NCBI GenBank assembly: GCA_017305635.1
Contig: JAFKKF010000006.1
Span: 781,594 to 845,593 of the forward strand
DNA length: 64,000 nt
Direction of reading: 5' to 3'
Source: Hyphomicrobiales bacterium
GTDB taxonomy: Bacteria > Pseudomonadota > Alphaproteobacteria > Rhizobiales > Kaistiaceae
Positions 47,542-55,613 of this stretch are shown in pieces; positions within the stretch are counted from its first letter, which is position 1, and each line of letters begins with the position of its first letter. The translations under genes were made by a program, and so were the position numbers. The notes under the pieces were generated by a model. That model saw only the letters and a program-made list of their open reading frames with translations. It was not told the origin of the DNA and ran no database searches.

Positions 47542-48813
47542 ATGCCTGAAGTCGGAAGAAGCGGGCCGCTTGCCCGTGACGCCATGGCCTATGTGCTCGC
47601 CGGCGGCCGCGGCAGCCGCCTGATGGAGCTGACCGACAAACGCGCCAAGCCCGCCGTCTTCTTCGGCGGCAAGACGCGCATCATCGATTTCGCCCTTTCC
47701 AACGCCATCAATTCGGGCATCCGGCGCATCGGCGTCGCCACGCAATACAAGGCGCATTCGCTCATCCGCCACCTGCAGCGGGGCTGGAACTTCCTCCGCC
47801 CGGAGCGCAACGAGAGCTTCGATATCCTGCCCGCCAGCCAGCGCGTCTCGGAGACGCAGTGGTATGCCGGCACCGCCGATGCGGTGTTCCAGAACATCGA
47901 CATCATCCAGAGCTACAAGCCGAACTACCTAGTCATCCTCGCCGGCGACCACATCTACAAGATGGACTACGAATTGATGCTCCAGCAGCACGCCGATGCC
48001 GACGCCGACGTCACCGTCGGCTGCCTCGAAGTGCCGCGCATGGAGGCGACCGGCTTCGGCGTCATGCATGTCGACGAGACCGGCCGCATCATCTCCTTCG
48101 TCGAGAAGCCGAAGGACCCGCCGGCCATGCCCGGCAATCCCGACATGGCGCTCGCCTCGATGGGAATCTACGTCTTCTCGACCAGGTTCCTCGCCGAGCA
48201 GCTCCGTCGCGACGCGGCCGACGCGAGCTCGTCGCACGATTTCGGCAAGGACATCATCCCCTACATCGTCAAGAACGGCAAAGCGGTCGCGCATCGCTTC
48301 AATTCCTCCTGCGTGCGCTCGGAGAGCGAGAAGACCTCCTACTGGCGGGACGTCGGAACGGTCGATGCCTATTGGGAAGCGAACATCGACCTCACCGACG
48401 TGGTGCCGACGCTCGACCTCTACGATCACAACTGGCCGATCTGGACCTATGCCGAGATCTCGCCGCCGGCGAAGTTCGTCCACGACGAGGACGGGCGGCG
48501 CGGCATGGCGATCTCATCGCTGGTGTCGGGTGGCGTCATCGTCTCCGGCGGTTCGATCCGGCGTTCGCTGCTTTCCACCGGCGTGCGCGTCAATTCCTTC
48601 TCCTCGCTCGAGGATGCCGTGGTGCTGCCCTATGTCCAGGTCGGGCGCGGCGCGCACCTGAAGAAGGTGGTGGTCGATCGCGGCGTGCGCATTCCCGAGG
48701 GCCTCGTCGTCGGCGAGGATACGGAGGAGGACGAGCGGCGCTTCCGGCGCACCGAGAGCGGCATCTGCCTCATCACCCAGCCGATGATCGAGAAGCTGAC
48801 GGCAGCGGAATGA
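47542..48813 (+). CDS. glgC: Glucose-1-phosphate adenylyltransferase (ADP-glucose pyrophosphorylase)
   Basis: This 423-residue enzyme makes ADP-glucose, the committed step of bacterial glycogen synthesis. It has the nucleotidyl motif [31 protein letters not shown], the substrate segment [22 protein letters not shown] and [11 protein letters not shown]-terminal left-handed helix domain ([17 protein letters not shown]) follows. Allosteric control by glycolytic intermediates is known for the family, and the N-terminal Lys/Arg region is conserved here. A strong ribosome site, GGGGAGGGGAGG, precedes the ATG. Confidence 0.96.
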   Translation: MPEVGRSGPLARDAMAYVLAGGRGSRLMELTDKRAKPAVFFGGKTRIIDFALSNAINSGIRRIGVATQYKAHSLIRHLQRGWNFLRPERNESFDILPASQRVSETQWYAGTADAVFQNIDIIQSYKPNYLVILAGDHIYKMDYELMLQQHADADADVTVGCLEVPRMEATGFGVMHVDETGRIISFVEKPKDPPAMPGNPDMALASMGIYVFSTRFLAEQLRRDAADASSSHDFGKDIIPYIVKNGKAVAHRFNSSCVRSESEKTSYWRDVGTVDAYWEANIDLTDVVPTLDLYDHNWPIWTYAEISPPAKFVHDEDGRRGMAISSLVSGGVIVSGGSIRRSLLSTGVRVNSFSSLEDAVVLPYVQVGRGAHLKKVVVDRGVRIPEGLVVGEDTEEDERRFRRTESGICLITQPMIEKLTAAE

Positions 48814-48820
48814 ACCCGGC

Positions 48821-50266
48821 ATGATCCCGGTTCTCGGCGTCGCCTCGGAAATCTATCCGCTCATCAAGACCGGCGGCCTTGCCGACGTGGCCGGAGCCCT
48901 GCCCGGAGCGCTGAAGCCGCTCGGCGTCGGGATGCGCACGCTCGTCCCCGGCTATCCGGCGGTGCGAGCGGCGCTGCAGGGTGCCGAGCCGGTGCTGACC
49001 TATGACGAATTGTTTGGTGGCAGCGCGCGGGTGCTCGCCGGCAAAGCAGGCGGCCTCGACCTCTTCGTCCTCGACGCGCCGCATCTCTTCGATCGGCCGG
49101 GTAATCCCTATCTCGGGCCGGACGGCAAGGACTGGCCCGACAACTGGCGCCGGTTTGCCGCGCTCTCCTTCGTCGCCGGCGAGATCGGGCGCGGCGCGGT
49201 GCCCGTCTTCGCGCCGGCCGTCGTCCATGCCCATGACTGGCAGGCGGCGCTCGCGCCCGCCTATCTCCGCTTCGCCTGGGCGCAGGCGGCGCGTTCGGTG
49301 CTCACCATCCACAACCTCGCCTTCCAGGGCAATTTTCCCGGTGCCATCTTTCCCGAGCTCCGTCTGCCGCGGGAGGCCAATTCCATCGAGGGCGTCGAAT
49401 ATTATGGCGGCGTCGGCTACCTGAAGGGCGGGCTGAAATATGCCGATGCCATCACCACCGTCAGCCCGACCTATGCGGAAGAAATCTGCTCTCCCGGCGG
49501 CGGCATGGGCTTCGACGGGTTGCTTCGCTCCCGCCGCGACGTGCTCCACGGCATCGTCAACGGCGTCGATATCGAGGTATGGGGTCCGGCCGCCGATGCG
49601 AACCTCGCCTCGAAATACACGGTCACGAGGCTGAAGGCCCGGGCCGCCAACAAGCGCGCCATCGAGCAGCGCTTCGGCCTCGATGCCGGCGAGGGCATCC
49701 TGTTCGCCGTGGTCAGCCGCCTCACCTGGCAGAAGGGCATGGACCTGCTCGGCGAATGCCTCGACGGGCTGGTCGCCGAGGGCATGCGCCTCGCCATCCT
49801 CGGCTCGGGCGAGGCCGCTCTCGAAGGCATGTTCCACGCCGCCGCCAATCGTCACCGCGGGCGCATCGGCTTCCAGACCGCTTTCGACGAGCCGCTCTCG
49901 CACCTCATCCAGGGCGGCGCCGACGCGATCCTCGTCCCGTCGCGCTTCGAGCCCTGCGGGCTGACGCAGTTCTATGGCCTGCGCTACGGCTGCGTTCCCG
50001 TGGTCGCGCGTGTCGGCGGCCTCGCCGATACGATCATCGACGCCAACGATGCCGCGCTCTCCGCCGGCGTTGCGACCGGCCTCCAGTTCTTCCCGGTCGA
50101 TGCGCCCAGTCTCGACCGAGCGATCAAGCGCGCCGCCGATCTCTACCGCCAGCCGGCGACGTGGCAGATGCTTCAGAAGCGCGGCATGAAGTCCGACGTC
50201 TCCTGGGACAAGAGCGCGGCGCGCTACGCCGACCTCTACCGGCAGCTCGCCGGCGGGCGGGGCTGA
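48821..50266 (+). CDS. glgA: Glycogen synthase (ADP-glucose dependent, GT5)
   Basis: This 481-residue glucosyltransferase extends the alpha-1,4 chain from ADP-glucose. The N-terminal motif KTGGLADVAGALPGAL binds ADP-glucose. Further motifs are VVHAHDWQAALAPAYL, TIHNLAFQG, VSRLTWQKGMDLL and the C-terminal PSRFEPCGLTQFYGLRYG with the catalytic Glu. Length and motifs fit family GT5. It begins seven bases after the glgC stop and ends seven bases before glgX. Confidence 0.96.
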   Translation: MIPVLGVASEIYPLIKTGGLADVAGALPGALKPLGVGMRTLVPGYPAVRAALQGAEPVLTYDELFGGSARVLAGKAGGLDLFVLDAPHLFDRPGNPYLGPDGKDWPDNWRRFAALSFVAGEIGRGAVPVFAPAVVHAHDWQAALAPAYLRFAWAQAARSVLTIHNLAFQGNFPGAIFPELRLPREANSIEGVEYYGGVGYLKGGLKYADAITTVSPTYAEEICSPGGGMGFDGLLRSRRDVLHGIVNGVDIEVWGPAADANLASKYTVTRLKARAANKRAIEQRFGLDAGEGILFAVVSRLTWQKGMDLLGECLDGLVAEGMRLAILGSGEAALEGMFHAAANRHRGRIGFQTAFDEPLSHLIQGGADAILVPSRFEPCGLTQFYGLRYGCVPVVARVGGLADTIIDANDAALSAGVATGLQFFPVDAPSLDRAIKRAADLYRQPATWQMLQKRGMKSDVSWDKSAARYADLYRQLAGGRG

Positions 50267-50273
50267 GGCGCGC

Positions 50274-52286
50274 GTGGCGGCACCCTTCTCGGCGTCCGCC
50301 GGCGCGGGCGATCCGCTCGGCGTGACGGTCGTCGAGGGTGGGGTCAATGTCGCCGTCGTCTCCGCTTCCGCCGAGCGCATCGACTTCTGCCTCTTCGATG
50401 AGACGGATCGCGAGATCGGGCGCGTCCCGCTCCGTCGCACATCGGATTTCACGCTGTCCGCGTTCGTCTCCCACGTGATTCCGGGCATGCGCTACGGCCT
50501 GCGCGCCGACGGTCCCTATGATCCGGTAGGGGGACAGTGGTTCGATCCGGCGAAGCTGCTCGTCGACCCCTATGTCACGGAAATCGATCGGCCTTTCGTC
50601 CTCGCCGATGCGCTCTCCGCGCCCCGTTCCGCGGGGATCGACACGGCGAAGCTGGTGCCGAAGGGCGTCGTCCGCGTGAAGCTCCCTCCGCTCTCCCCCC
50701 GCCCGGCGAAGATCGCCAACATCTACGAATTGTCGCTGCGGTCGTTCACGAAACTGCATCCTGCGGTGCCCGAGGCGATCCGGGGAACGGCGGCCGCGCT
50801 CGCCCATCCTGCGGTACTCGAATACCTGACGCGTCTCGGCGTCGATTCCGTCGAGATAATGCCCGTCTCGGCATGGATCGATGACCGTCACCTGCCGTCT
50901 CTCGGACTGAAGAACGCCTGGGGCTACAACCCGGTGACGCTCATGGCGCCCGATCCGCGGCTGGCGCCGGGCGGACTGGCCGACCTCCGTCTCATGGCGT
51001 CTCAGCTCCGTCTCGCGGGCATTTCGGTGCTGCTCGACCTCGTCTTCAACCATACCGGCGAGAGCGATATCCTCGGTCCGACGCTCTCCTTCCGCGGCCT
51101 CGACAACCGGCTCTATTACCGCCACATGCCCGATGGCCGGCTGGTCAACGATGCCGGCACGGGCAACGTGCTCGCCACCGAACATCCCCAGGTGACGCGG
51201 CTCGTCGTCGATGCCATGCGGACCTATGCCGATGCGACCGGCATAGACGGCTTCCGGCTGGATCTCGCGGTCACGATCGCGCGCATGCCGGATGGATTCT
51301 CCGCGACGCACCCGCTCCTCAAGGCCATCGCCGACGATCCTGTCCTCGGCCGGCTGACCCTGATCGCCGAACCCTGGGACGTCGGTCCAGGCGGCTACCA
51401 GCTCGGACATTTCCCCGCCCCGTGGCGCGAATGGAACGACCGTTTCCGGGACGATGTCCGCCTCTTCTGGCGGGGGGATGCGGGGAGGGTGGGGAGTCTC
51501 GCGACACGAATCGCGGGATCATCGGACTTCTTCGGCGGGCGGAGACCCGGGGACAGCGTCAACTTCGTCGCTGCCCATGACGGCTTCACAATCCGCGATC
51601 TCACTAGCTTTTCGCGGAAACACAACGAGGCGAACGGCGAGGACAACCGCGACGGGACCGACGAGAACTTCTCGTGGAACAACGGCGTGGAAGGCCCCGC
51701 GAAACGGCCCGAGACGGTAGCGGAAAGGGTGGGAGACGTGCGTGCGATGCTGGCGACGCTCTATCTCGCGCGCGGGACGCCGATGCTCACCGCCGGCGAC
51801 GAGTTCGGGCGCACCCAGAACGGCAACAACAATGCCTATGCGCAAGACAATTCAATAACTTGGCTCGACTGGGCGGGTGCCGACATGGAGCTTTCGCGCT
51901 TCGTCGCCGGCCTCATCGCCTTGCGCAAGAACCATCCGGGAGTGAGCGCGAATCGGTTCCTGGACGGTCGTGAGACGGGGGTGGACGGTCTGCGAGATGC
52001 CGTGTGGATGCACCCGGACGGTCGCGAGATGGGCGGCGCCGACTGGGAGGCGGCGGACCTCCACACCCTCGGCCTCGCGCTCTTCGAAAGCGGGGATAGA
52101 ATCGCCCTCTGGCTGAATGCCAGCAGGGAGCCGTCACCGGCCTGGCTACCGCCGCCGAGAGCGGGGACAGGCTGGCGGCGCGTCCTCGATTCGAGCGCGG
52201 CGGATCTCACCACCGTCGTCGTGGCGGGCGAGGCCGTGACGCTCCCGCCGCGATCGGTGCTCGCCTTCAGCGAGATGCCGGACTGA
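50274..52286 (+). CDS. glgX: Glycogen debranching enzyme GlgX
   Basis: This 670-residue GH13 isoamylase-type enzyme removes branches from phosphorylase-limited glycogen. It has an N-terminal CBM48-like domain (GVTVVEGGVNVAVVSASAERIDFCLFD), then VLLDLVFNHTGE, the nucleophile region GIDGFRLDLAVTIA, the acid Glu in LIAEPWDVGPGGYQLG and the stabiliser in NFVAAHDGFTIRDL. HNEANGEDNRDG is typical of GlgX. The start is GTG. Codon use is slightly more relaxed near the 3' end than in glgB. The last 20 bases overlap the opposite-strand gluconokinase gene. Confidence 0.94.
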   Translation: MAAPFSASAGAGDPLGVTVVEGGVNVAVVSASAERIDFCLFDETDREIGRVPLRRTSDFTLSAFVSHVIPGMRYGLRADGPYDPVGGQWFDPAKLLVDPYVTEIDRPFVLADALSAPRSAGIDTAKLVPKGVVRVKLPPLSPRPAKIANIYELSLRSFTKLHPAVPEAIRGTAAALAHPAVLEYLTRLGVDSVEIMPVSAWIDDRHLPSLGLKNAWGYNPVTLMAPDPRLAPGGLADLRLMASQLRLAGISVLLDLVFNHTGESDILGPTLSFRGLDNRLYYRHMPDGRLVNDAGTGNVLATEHPQVTRLVVDAMRTYADATGIDGFRLDLAVTIARMPDGFSATHPLLKAIADDPVLGRLTLIAEPWDVGPGGYQLGHFPAPWREWNDRFRDDVRLFWRGDAGRVGSLATRIAGSSDFFGGRRPGDSVNFVAAHDGFTIRDLTSFSRKHNEANGEDNRDGTDENFSWNNGVEGPAKRPETVAERVGDVRAMLATLYLARGTPMLTAGDEFGRTQNGNNNAYAQDNSITWLDWAGADMELSRFVAGLIALRKNHPGVSANRFLDGRETGVDGLRDAVWMHPDGREMGGADWEAADLHTLGLALFESGDRIALWLNASREPSPAWLPPPRAGTGWRRVLDSSAADLTTVVVAGEAVTLPPRSVLAFSEMPD

Positions 52287-52797
52287 CCTCGGCGAGAAGC
52301 GCCGCGACGATGTCATCGGGCGGCGGCTCGATCGAGGCCACAAGCACGCCTTCGTCGGGCGTCGGCCGTTCGAGCGTCGCCAACTGGCTGTCGAGGAGGC
52401 TCGGCGGCATGAAGTGGCCCTTGCGGCCGCCGATGCGCTCGGCGAGGAGGGCGCGCGGCCCGTCGAGGAAGATGAAGGTGACCGGCCTCCCGGCGGCAGC
52501 GCGGATGCGGTCGCGATAGATGCGCTTCAGCGCCGAACAGGTGACGACGATGCCGGCATCGCCGGCCGCCTTCAGCGCGGCGCCGATGGCGTCGAGCCAG
52601 GGCCAACGGTCCTCGTCGACCAGAGGCACGCCGGACGACATCTTGGCGACGTTGGCGGGCGGATGAAATGAATCGGCATCGCGGAAGGGCCAGCCGAGCT
52701 TCCCGGCGAGCAGTTCACCGACGGTGGTCTTGCCGCTGCCAGCCACCCCCATGATGACAATGGCGGCGGGACGGGAGGCAGTGGCGGGCGGTGTCAT
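52267..52797 (-). CDS. gntK: Gluconokinase
   Basis: This 176-residue kinase phosphorylates gluconate to 6-phosphogluconate, feeding the pentose phosphate and Entner-Doudoroff routes. It has the P-loop MGVAGSGKTTVGELLA (residues 16-31), the substrate region FRDADSFHPPANVAKMSSGVPL, VTCSALKRIYRDRIR and the lid GGRKGHFMPPSLLDSQ. The length matches the thermoresistant GntK family. It is convergent with the glycogen operon and overlaps glgX by 20 bases, so transcripts from both sides could interfere. Confidence 0.93.
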   Translation of the reverse strand: MTPPATASRPAAIVIMGVAGSGKTTVGELLAGKLGWPFRDADSFHPPANVAKMSSGVPLVDEDRWPWLDAIGAALKAAGDAGIVVTCSALKRIYRDRIRAAAGRPVTFIFLDGPRALLAERIGGRKGHFMPPSLLDSQLATLERPTPDEGVLVASIEPPPDDIVAALLAEVSPASR

Positions 52798-52852
52798 GCG
52801 ATGGCGCTCTTGTTGCTCGTTGGGGCGCCACTATGGCCTGCCGCCAGCCATG

Positions 52853-52878
52853 AAAAAAGGAGGTACCGAAGTACCTCC
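52853..52878 (-). terminator. Strong terminator with UUCG tetraloop, minus strand
   Basis: Read on the minus strand, GGAGGTAC pairs perfectly with GTACCTCC around a TTCG loop and is followed by six T. The extra-stable C(UUCG)G loop is complete. It ends the transcript of the 59-residue stress gene at 52939-53118. Confidence 0.85.
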
Positions 52879-52938
52879 CTTTCAGAGACCGTCAGGGCCG
52901 ACAGCGGCCGGCCGTGGGGTCCGGGACCGTGACCAGCC

Positions 52939-53118
52939 CTAACGCTGGTCCTGCCGGCGCTGCTCGCCCTGTCCCTGCTGGGGCTCGCGGCGCATGTCGT
53001 CCTTGCGATCGCGATTGTCGGGGTTGCCCTGGTGCTGCTGCTGACCCGAGCGACCGCTCTGGTTCTTTTCCTCGTCCGAATGCTTGCCGCCCATGCGGTT
53101 CTTTTCCTGTTCGTTCAT
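52939..53118 (-). CDS. Small hydrophilic Gln/Arg-rich stress protein (59 residues)
   Basis: This 59-residue protein starts MNEQEKNRMGGKHSDEEKNQ and is made almost only of polar residues, with a Gln/Arg-rich tail. It has no predicted structure and would be intrinsically disordered. I know similar low-complexity small proteins in rhizobia but no function. GAGGAGAG precedes the ATG, an exact EcfG promoter lies upstream, and a UUCG terminator follows, so it is a complete stress-inducible gene. It diverges from the H1-like gene. Confidence 0.8.
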   Translation of the reverse strand: MNEQEKNRMGGKHSDEEKNQSGRSGQQQHQGNPDNRDRKDDMRREPQQGQGEQRRQDQR

Positions 53119-53164
53119 CGACGTCTCTCCTCTGGGGTGGGGCGTGGTGACCACGCAGCCGAAC

Positions 53165-53189
53165 AACGAGCGGGAAGGCGACGGGTTCC
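53165..53189 (-). promoter_or_regulatory. EcfG-type stress promoter, minus strand (GGAAC-N16-CGTT)
   Basis: On the plus strand AACG (53165-53168) is followed after exactly 16 bases by GTTCC (53185-53189), which is the EcfG pattern read leftward. It ends 46 bases before the start of the 59-residue gene. Confidence 0.8.
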
Positions 53190-53199
53190 CGCGTGGAAC

Positions 53200-53224
53200 G
53201 GAACGTTGGCGGCGCCTCGCCGTT
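53200..53224 (+). promoter_or_regulatory. EcfG-type stress promoter, plus strand (GGAAC-N16-CGTT)
   Basis: GGAAC (53200-53204) and CGTT (53221-53224) are exactly 16 bases apart. It faces the H1-like gene and lies ten bases from the divergent EcfG promoter, so one short region serves two stress genes. A second GGAAC starts five bases earlier. Confidence 0.8.
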
Positions 53225-53273
53225 TCGGTTCGATGCGGCAATTCTGTCGCGTCGAAGCGTCAAGGAGTGAGAC

Positions 53274-53756
53274 ATGCCTCGCGGAGACAAATCATCCTAC
53301 ACCAGCAAGCAGAAGAGGCAGGCGGAGCATATCGAGGAAGGCTACGAGAAGCGGGGCGTGGGCGAGAAGGAAGCCGAGCGCCGCGCCTGGGCGACCGTGA
53401 ACAAGGAGACGGGTGGCGGGAAGAAGAGCGGGTCCGGCCGCGGAAAGAAGATGGACACCTCGCCGTCGCGGAAAGGTGGCCGGCTCGGCGGGGCCGCACG
53501 GGCGGCCAAGGCCTCGACGGGCGGTGCGGCCAAATCCGCCGCCAAGGGGCCTGCGCGAAGCACTGGCCGGGCGGCGACAAAGGCAAGCAGCCGCAGCGCC
53601 GGGAAGACCGCGGCGAAGAAGAGCACCGGCGGGGCGCGGAAGGGCGCCTCGAGGACGGGCACCGCGGCCAGGACCGAAAGCGGCCGGCCGAGCCGCGGTG
53701 TCGCGAAGGGCAAGCGCGCGGCCTCCGCCCGTTCGTCGCGGAGCGCCAAGCGATAA
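53274..53756 (+). CDS. Small conserved stress protein with histone H1-like basic tail
   Basis: This 160-residue protein has two parts. Residues 1-60 (MPRGDKSSYTSKQKRQAEHI, then EKEAERRAWATVNKETGGGKKSGSGRGKK) match a small family that I recall being annotated in rhizobia as plasmid stabilisation protein, a name without solid basis. From about residue 64 to the end it is a Lys/Arg/Ala/Ser/Gly repeat region without acidic residues except one, like the tails of histone H1 or AlgP. It probably binds DNA or RNA. An exact EcfG promoter precedes it. It may condense the chromosome under stress, which is inference. Confidence 0.8.
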   Translation: MPRGDKSSYTSKQKRQAEHIEEGYEKRGVGEKEAERRAWATVNKETGGGKKSGSGRGKKMDTSPSRKGGRLGGAARAAKASTGGAAKSAAKGPARSTGRAATKASSRSAGKTAAKKSTGGARKGASRTGTAARTESGRPSRGVAKGKRAASARSSRSAKR

Positions 53757-53771
53757 TTCTTCGAGAAGCCT

Positions 53772-53796
53772 GGAACCCGTTGCGTGATGCGGCGTT
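53772..53796 (+). promoter_or_regulatory. EcfG-type promoter with no reading frame behind it
   Basis: GGAAC (53772-53776) and CGTT (53793-53796) are exactly 16 bases apart. The nearest convincing start codon is 338 bases downstream and has its own EcfG site. This promoter therefore probably makes a non-coding transcript or a long leader. Confidence 0.65.
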
Positions 53797-53802
53797 CCTA
53801 GC

Positions 53803-54030
53803 CTGGGAAATCCGAGCCGAGCAAATTCCAGCAACCAGGCTCCGGCGCGCCAAACGGAGCAAGGTTCCAGTCGAGCGGACCCCGCGCTCGCAGGTTCGGA
53901 TTTCCCCGGGACGTGATGCGGGCAAAGGCCATTTGGCCATTGCCCTGTCGCTGAACCCCGCTACGCCCGGCCGGCAGCATTTCCCCGCCCCCCTCGCCAG
54001 CCGGCCGGGCGTAGTGCCTTTCCGCCAAAA
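53803..54030 (+). ncRNA. Candidate EcfG-dependent small RNA with C-rich loop
   Basis: In the 378-base gap 53757-54134 I see no supported protein gene. The longest start-codon frame on the plus strand is a dozen or so codons. It holds a perfect 15-bp inverted repeat, CTACGCCCGGCCGGC (53961-53975) and GCCGGCCGGGCGTAG (54000-54014), enclosing a 24-base loop with runs TTCCCC and CCCCCC. EcfG-dependent small RNAs such as Caulobacter GsrN use C-rich loops to bind mRNA. The start is set seven bases after the -10. The 3' end is a guess, because no T-run terminator follows the stem. Confidence 0.35.
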
Positions 54031-54058
54031 TCTTCTGCATTCGCGGCCTGCTGCTTCG

Positions 54059-54083
54059 GGAACCCGAGGATGCCAAGGTCGTT
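54059..54083 (+). promoter_or_regulatory. EcfG-type stress promoter (GGAAC-N16-CGTT)
   Basis: GGAAC (54059-54063) and CGTT (54080-54083) are exactly 16 bases apart. It ends 51 bases before the start of the 87-residue gene. Confidence 0.8.
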
Positions 54084-54134
54084 TGTGTCTCACGTCCAAG
54101 GTGCATGCATCGCTAACCGCGAGGAGAGATGACG

Positions 54135-54398
54135 ATGTATACGGCCAAAGACTATGACCGAGCCCTTCTTTCGCCATCGAGCGTATTCACCCGGCCGATG
54201 GACGTGGTCTCGACGGATTCGATGACCGCGCTCCAGAAGATGGAAGTGCTGAAGCGCTGGGAGGCCGAGGCACGCGACCTCGAAATCGCCGATGGCGAGG
54301 CCATGTCGGGCGGCGAACCCTCTCGCCTTCCGGACGTGCGGATCGCCATTGACGTCTTGTGCGATCGCGAGGCGATCAGCGAACAATGCGCCGCCTGA
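54135..54398 (+). CDS. Small conserved rhizobial protein, stress-induced
   Basis: This 87-residue soluble protein starts MYTAKDYDRALLSPSSVFTR and has the pattern SPSSVF-P-VV-S, then ALQKMEVLKRWEAEARDLEIADGEAM and a helical end with RIAIDVLCDREA. I recognise this pattern from many small rhizobial proteins of unknown function. The ATG at 54135 is preferred over one at 54129 because GAGGAG then lies eight bases upstream. It has its own EcfG promoter and a strong terminator, so it is monocistronic. Confidence 0.85.
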   Translation: MYTAKDYDRALLSPSSVFTRPMDVVSTDSMTALQKMEVLKRWEAEARDLEIADGEAMSGGEPSRLPDVRIAIDVLCDREAISEQCAA

Positions 54399-54419
54399 CG
54401 GGAAACCCCCCGAAGGACG

Positions 54420-54450
54420 AAGCGGCCGCCCTAGAGGGCGGCCGCTTTCG
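54420..54450 (+). terminator. Terminator between the small gene and the convergent HWE kinase gene
   Basis: AGCGGCCGCCC (54421-54431) pairs perfectly with GGGCGGCCGCT (54436-54446) around TAGA, with flanking A-T pairs and TTTCGTTCG downstream. It lies in the tail-to-tail gap and may serve both strands. Confidence 0.75.
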
Positions 54451-54472
54451 TTCGTGCGCCAGGGGAAGCGCG

Positions 54473-55462
54473 TCAGAAGAACTGGGCAGATGGAATGGTG
54501 AGCTCGTAGGTAAGAAGGTCCGGCTCGGCCGTCAGCGTGGCCGTGCCTCCAAGGGCGGCGGGGATGATGCGCTCGAGAAGCGCGTGGCCGAATTCCGATT
54601 GGTCCTGCGCGCCGCTATGCGGGCCGGACTCGACCCAGCGGAGCCTCAGGACGGGAGTGGCCGAGGATTCCTCGGCAGCGAGGGCGGATTCCACCCGTAT
54701 CGTCCCATCGGGCGCCGAAAGCGCGCCGGAGACCACGGACTGCGCGATCAGTTCATGAAGCGCGAGGCCGACATATTGGACGGCGTTCGGCTTCAGGTAG
54801 GCGTTGTGACCGGTGATCTCCGACTGGGCGGACGCATTCTCGCTGAAGGCGGAAAGCTGTGAGCGGACGAGGCTGAAGACGGTGGCGCCGCGCCAGCTCT
54901 CGTCGGTCAGCACGTCATGGGCAAGGGCGAGCGCCCGGATGCGGCCGACGAAGCGGGTGGAGAACTGGGCGAGCGACTGGCTGTCATCGGCCGACTGGCG
55001 CGCGATGCTGAGGACCACCGCGAGCAGGTTCTTGGAGCGATGGGCGAGCTCGAGAAGCGCCAGGCGGAGATGCTCCTCGGCGACCTTCTGCCCGGTTACG
55101 TCGACGGCGGCGGCAATGATGCCGGTGCCCGCGTCGTCGAGCGGGAGCGGCTCGATCCAGAGGCGGTGCCATTGCGTTTCCTCGCCGAGGACCATGGAAA
55201 CGTCGACGCTTTCACCCTTTCCCGTAGCCGCCACCCGTTGCTTGCTGGCGAGCAGCTGACGGCCGGCATCGGCGGAAAAGAAGGAGGGATCCGAGGCGCC
55301 GAGATAGTCCTTGCCGTCGAACAGGAAGGAGCCGTTCAGCGCGCCGGTATAGCGCAGGTCCGCGTCCTGGGCGGTCAGCGCGATACGGGCACCTTTCAGC
55401 ACGGCGCCAATATCTGGCGCCGGTGCTACGTTCCATACGCTCGGCTCACGCTTCTTCGACAT
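54473..55462 (-). CDS. HWE-family histidine kinase with PAS domain, altered ATP-binding box
   Basis: This 329-residue soluble protein has a PAS domain (about 20-120) and an HWE kinase core with the phospho-His141 in LELAHRSKNLLAVVLSIARQ. In HWE kinases the N box reads HELATNAAKYGALS. Here it reads HELIAQSVVSGALS, so the Asn that holds magnesium-ATP is replaced by Gln (residue 241). The glycine box is also altered (EFGHALLE instead of GFGSRLI). It may have weak or no kinase activity. It lies tail to tail with a small stress gene and directly downstream of phyR, so it should act on PhyR. I chose the Met before SKKREPSVWNV. Confidence 0.85.
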   Translation of the reverse strand: MSKKREPSVWNVAPAPDIGAVLKGARIALTAQDADLRYTGALNGSFLFDGKDYLGASDPSFFSADAGRQLLASKQRVAATGKGESVDVSMVLGEETQWHRLWIEPLPLDDAGTGIIAAAVDVTGQKVAEEHLRLALLELAHRSKNLLAVVLSIARQSADDSQSLAQFSTRFVGRIRALALAHDVLTDESWRGATVFSLVRSQLSAFSENASAQSEITGHNAYLKPNAVQYVGLALHELIAQSVVSGALSAPDGTIRVESALAAEESSATPVLRLRWVESGPHSGAQDQSEFGHALLERIIPAALGGTATLTAEPDLLTYELTIPSAQFF

Positions 55463-55613
55463 CTCAGCCCAGTCATGCGCGCCGAGCATGCGCTGGCATG
55501 GCCGGCATTCAGTCGGGTAAGCCACCGGAAGGCGTTTGGTTCCTCCCGCGCCGCGCCCCTGCGGCGTGAGTATCGTGGCCCCATGCCGGTCCCGACAAAA
55601 GTTAAATCTTCGT

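Noticed and set aside
53798..54106. A 102-codon minus-strand frame in the gap between the H1-like and the 87-residue gene
   Set aside because: There is no ribosome site and no EcfG site upstream on that strand, and it crosses the 15-bp inverted repeat. I treat the gap as non-coding.
55518..55543. A possible EcfG promoter for the HWE kinase gene (minus strand)
   Set aside because: GGAAC is present, but the -10 position reads GCTT with two mismatches to CGTT. It is too weak to call.
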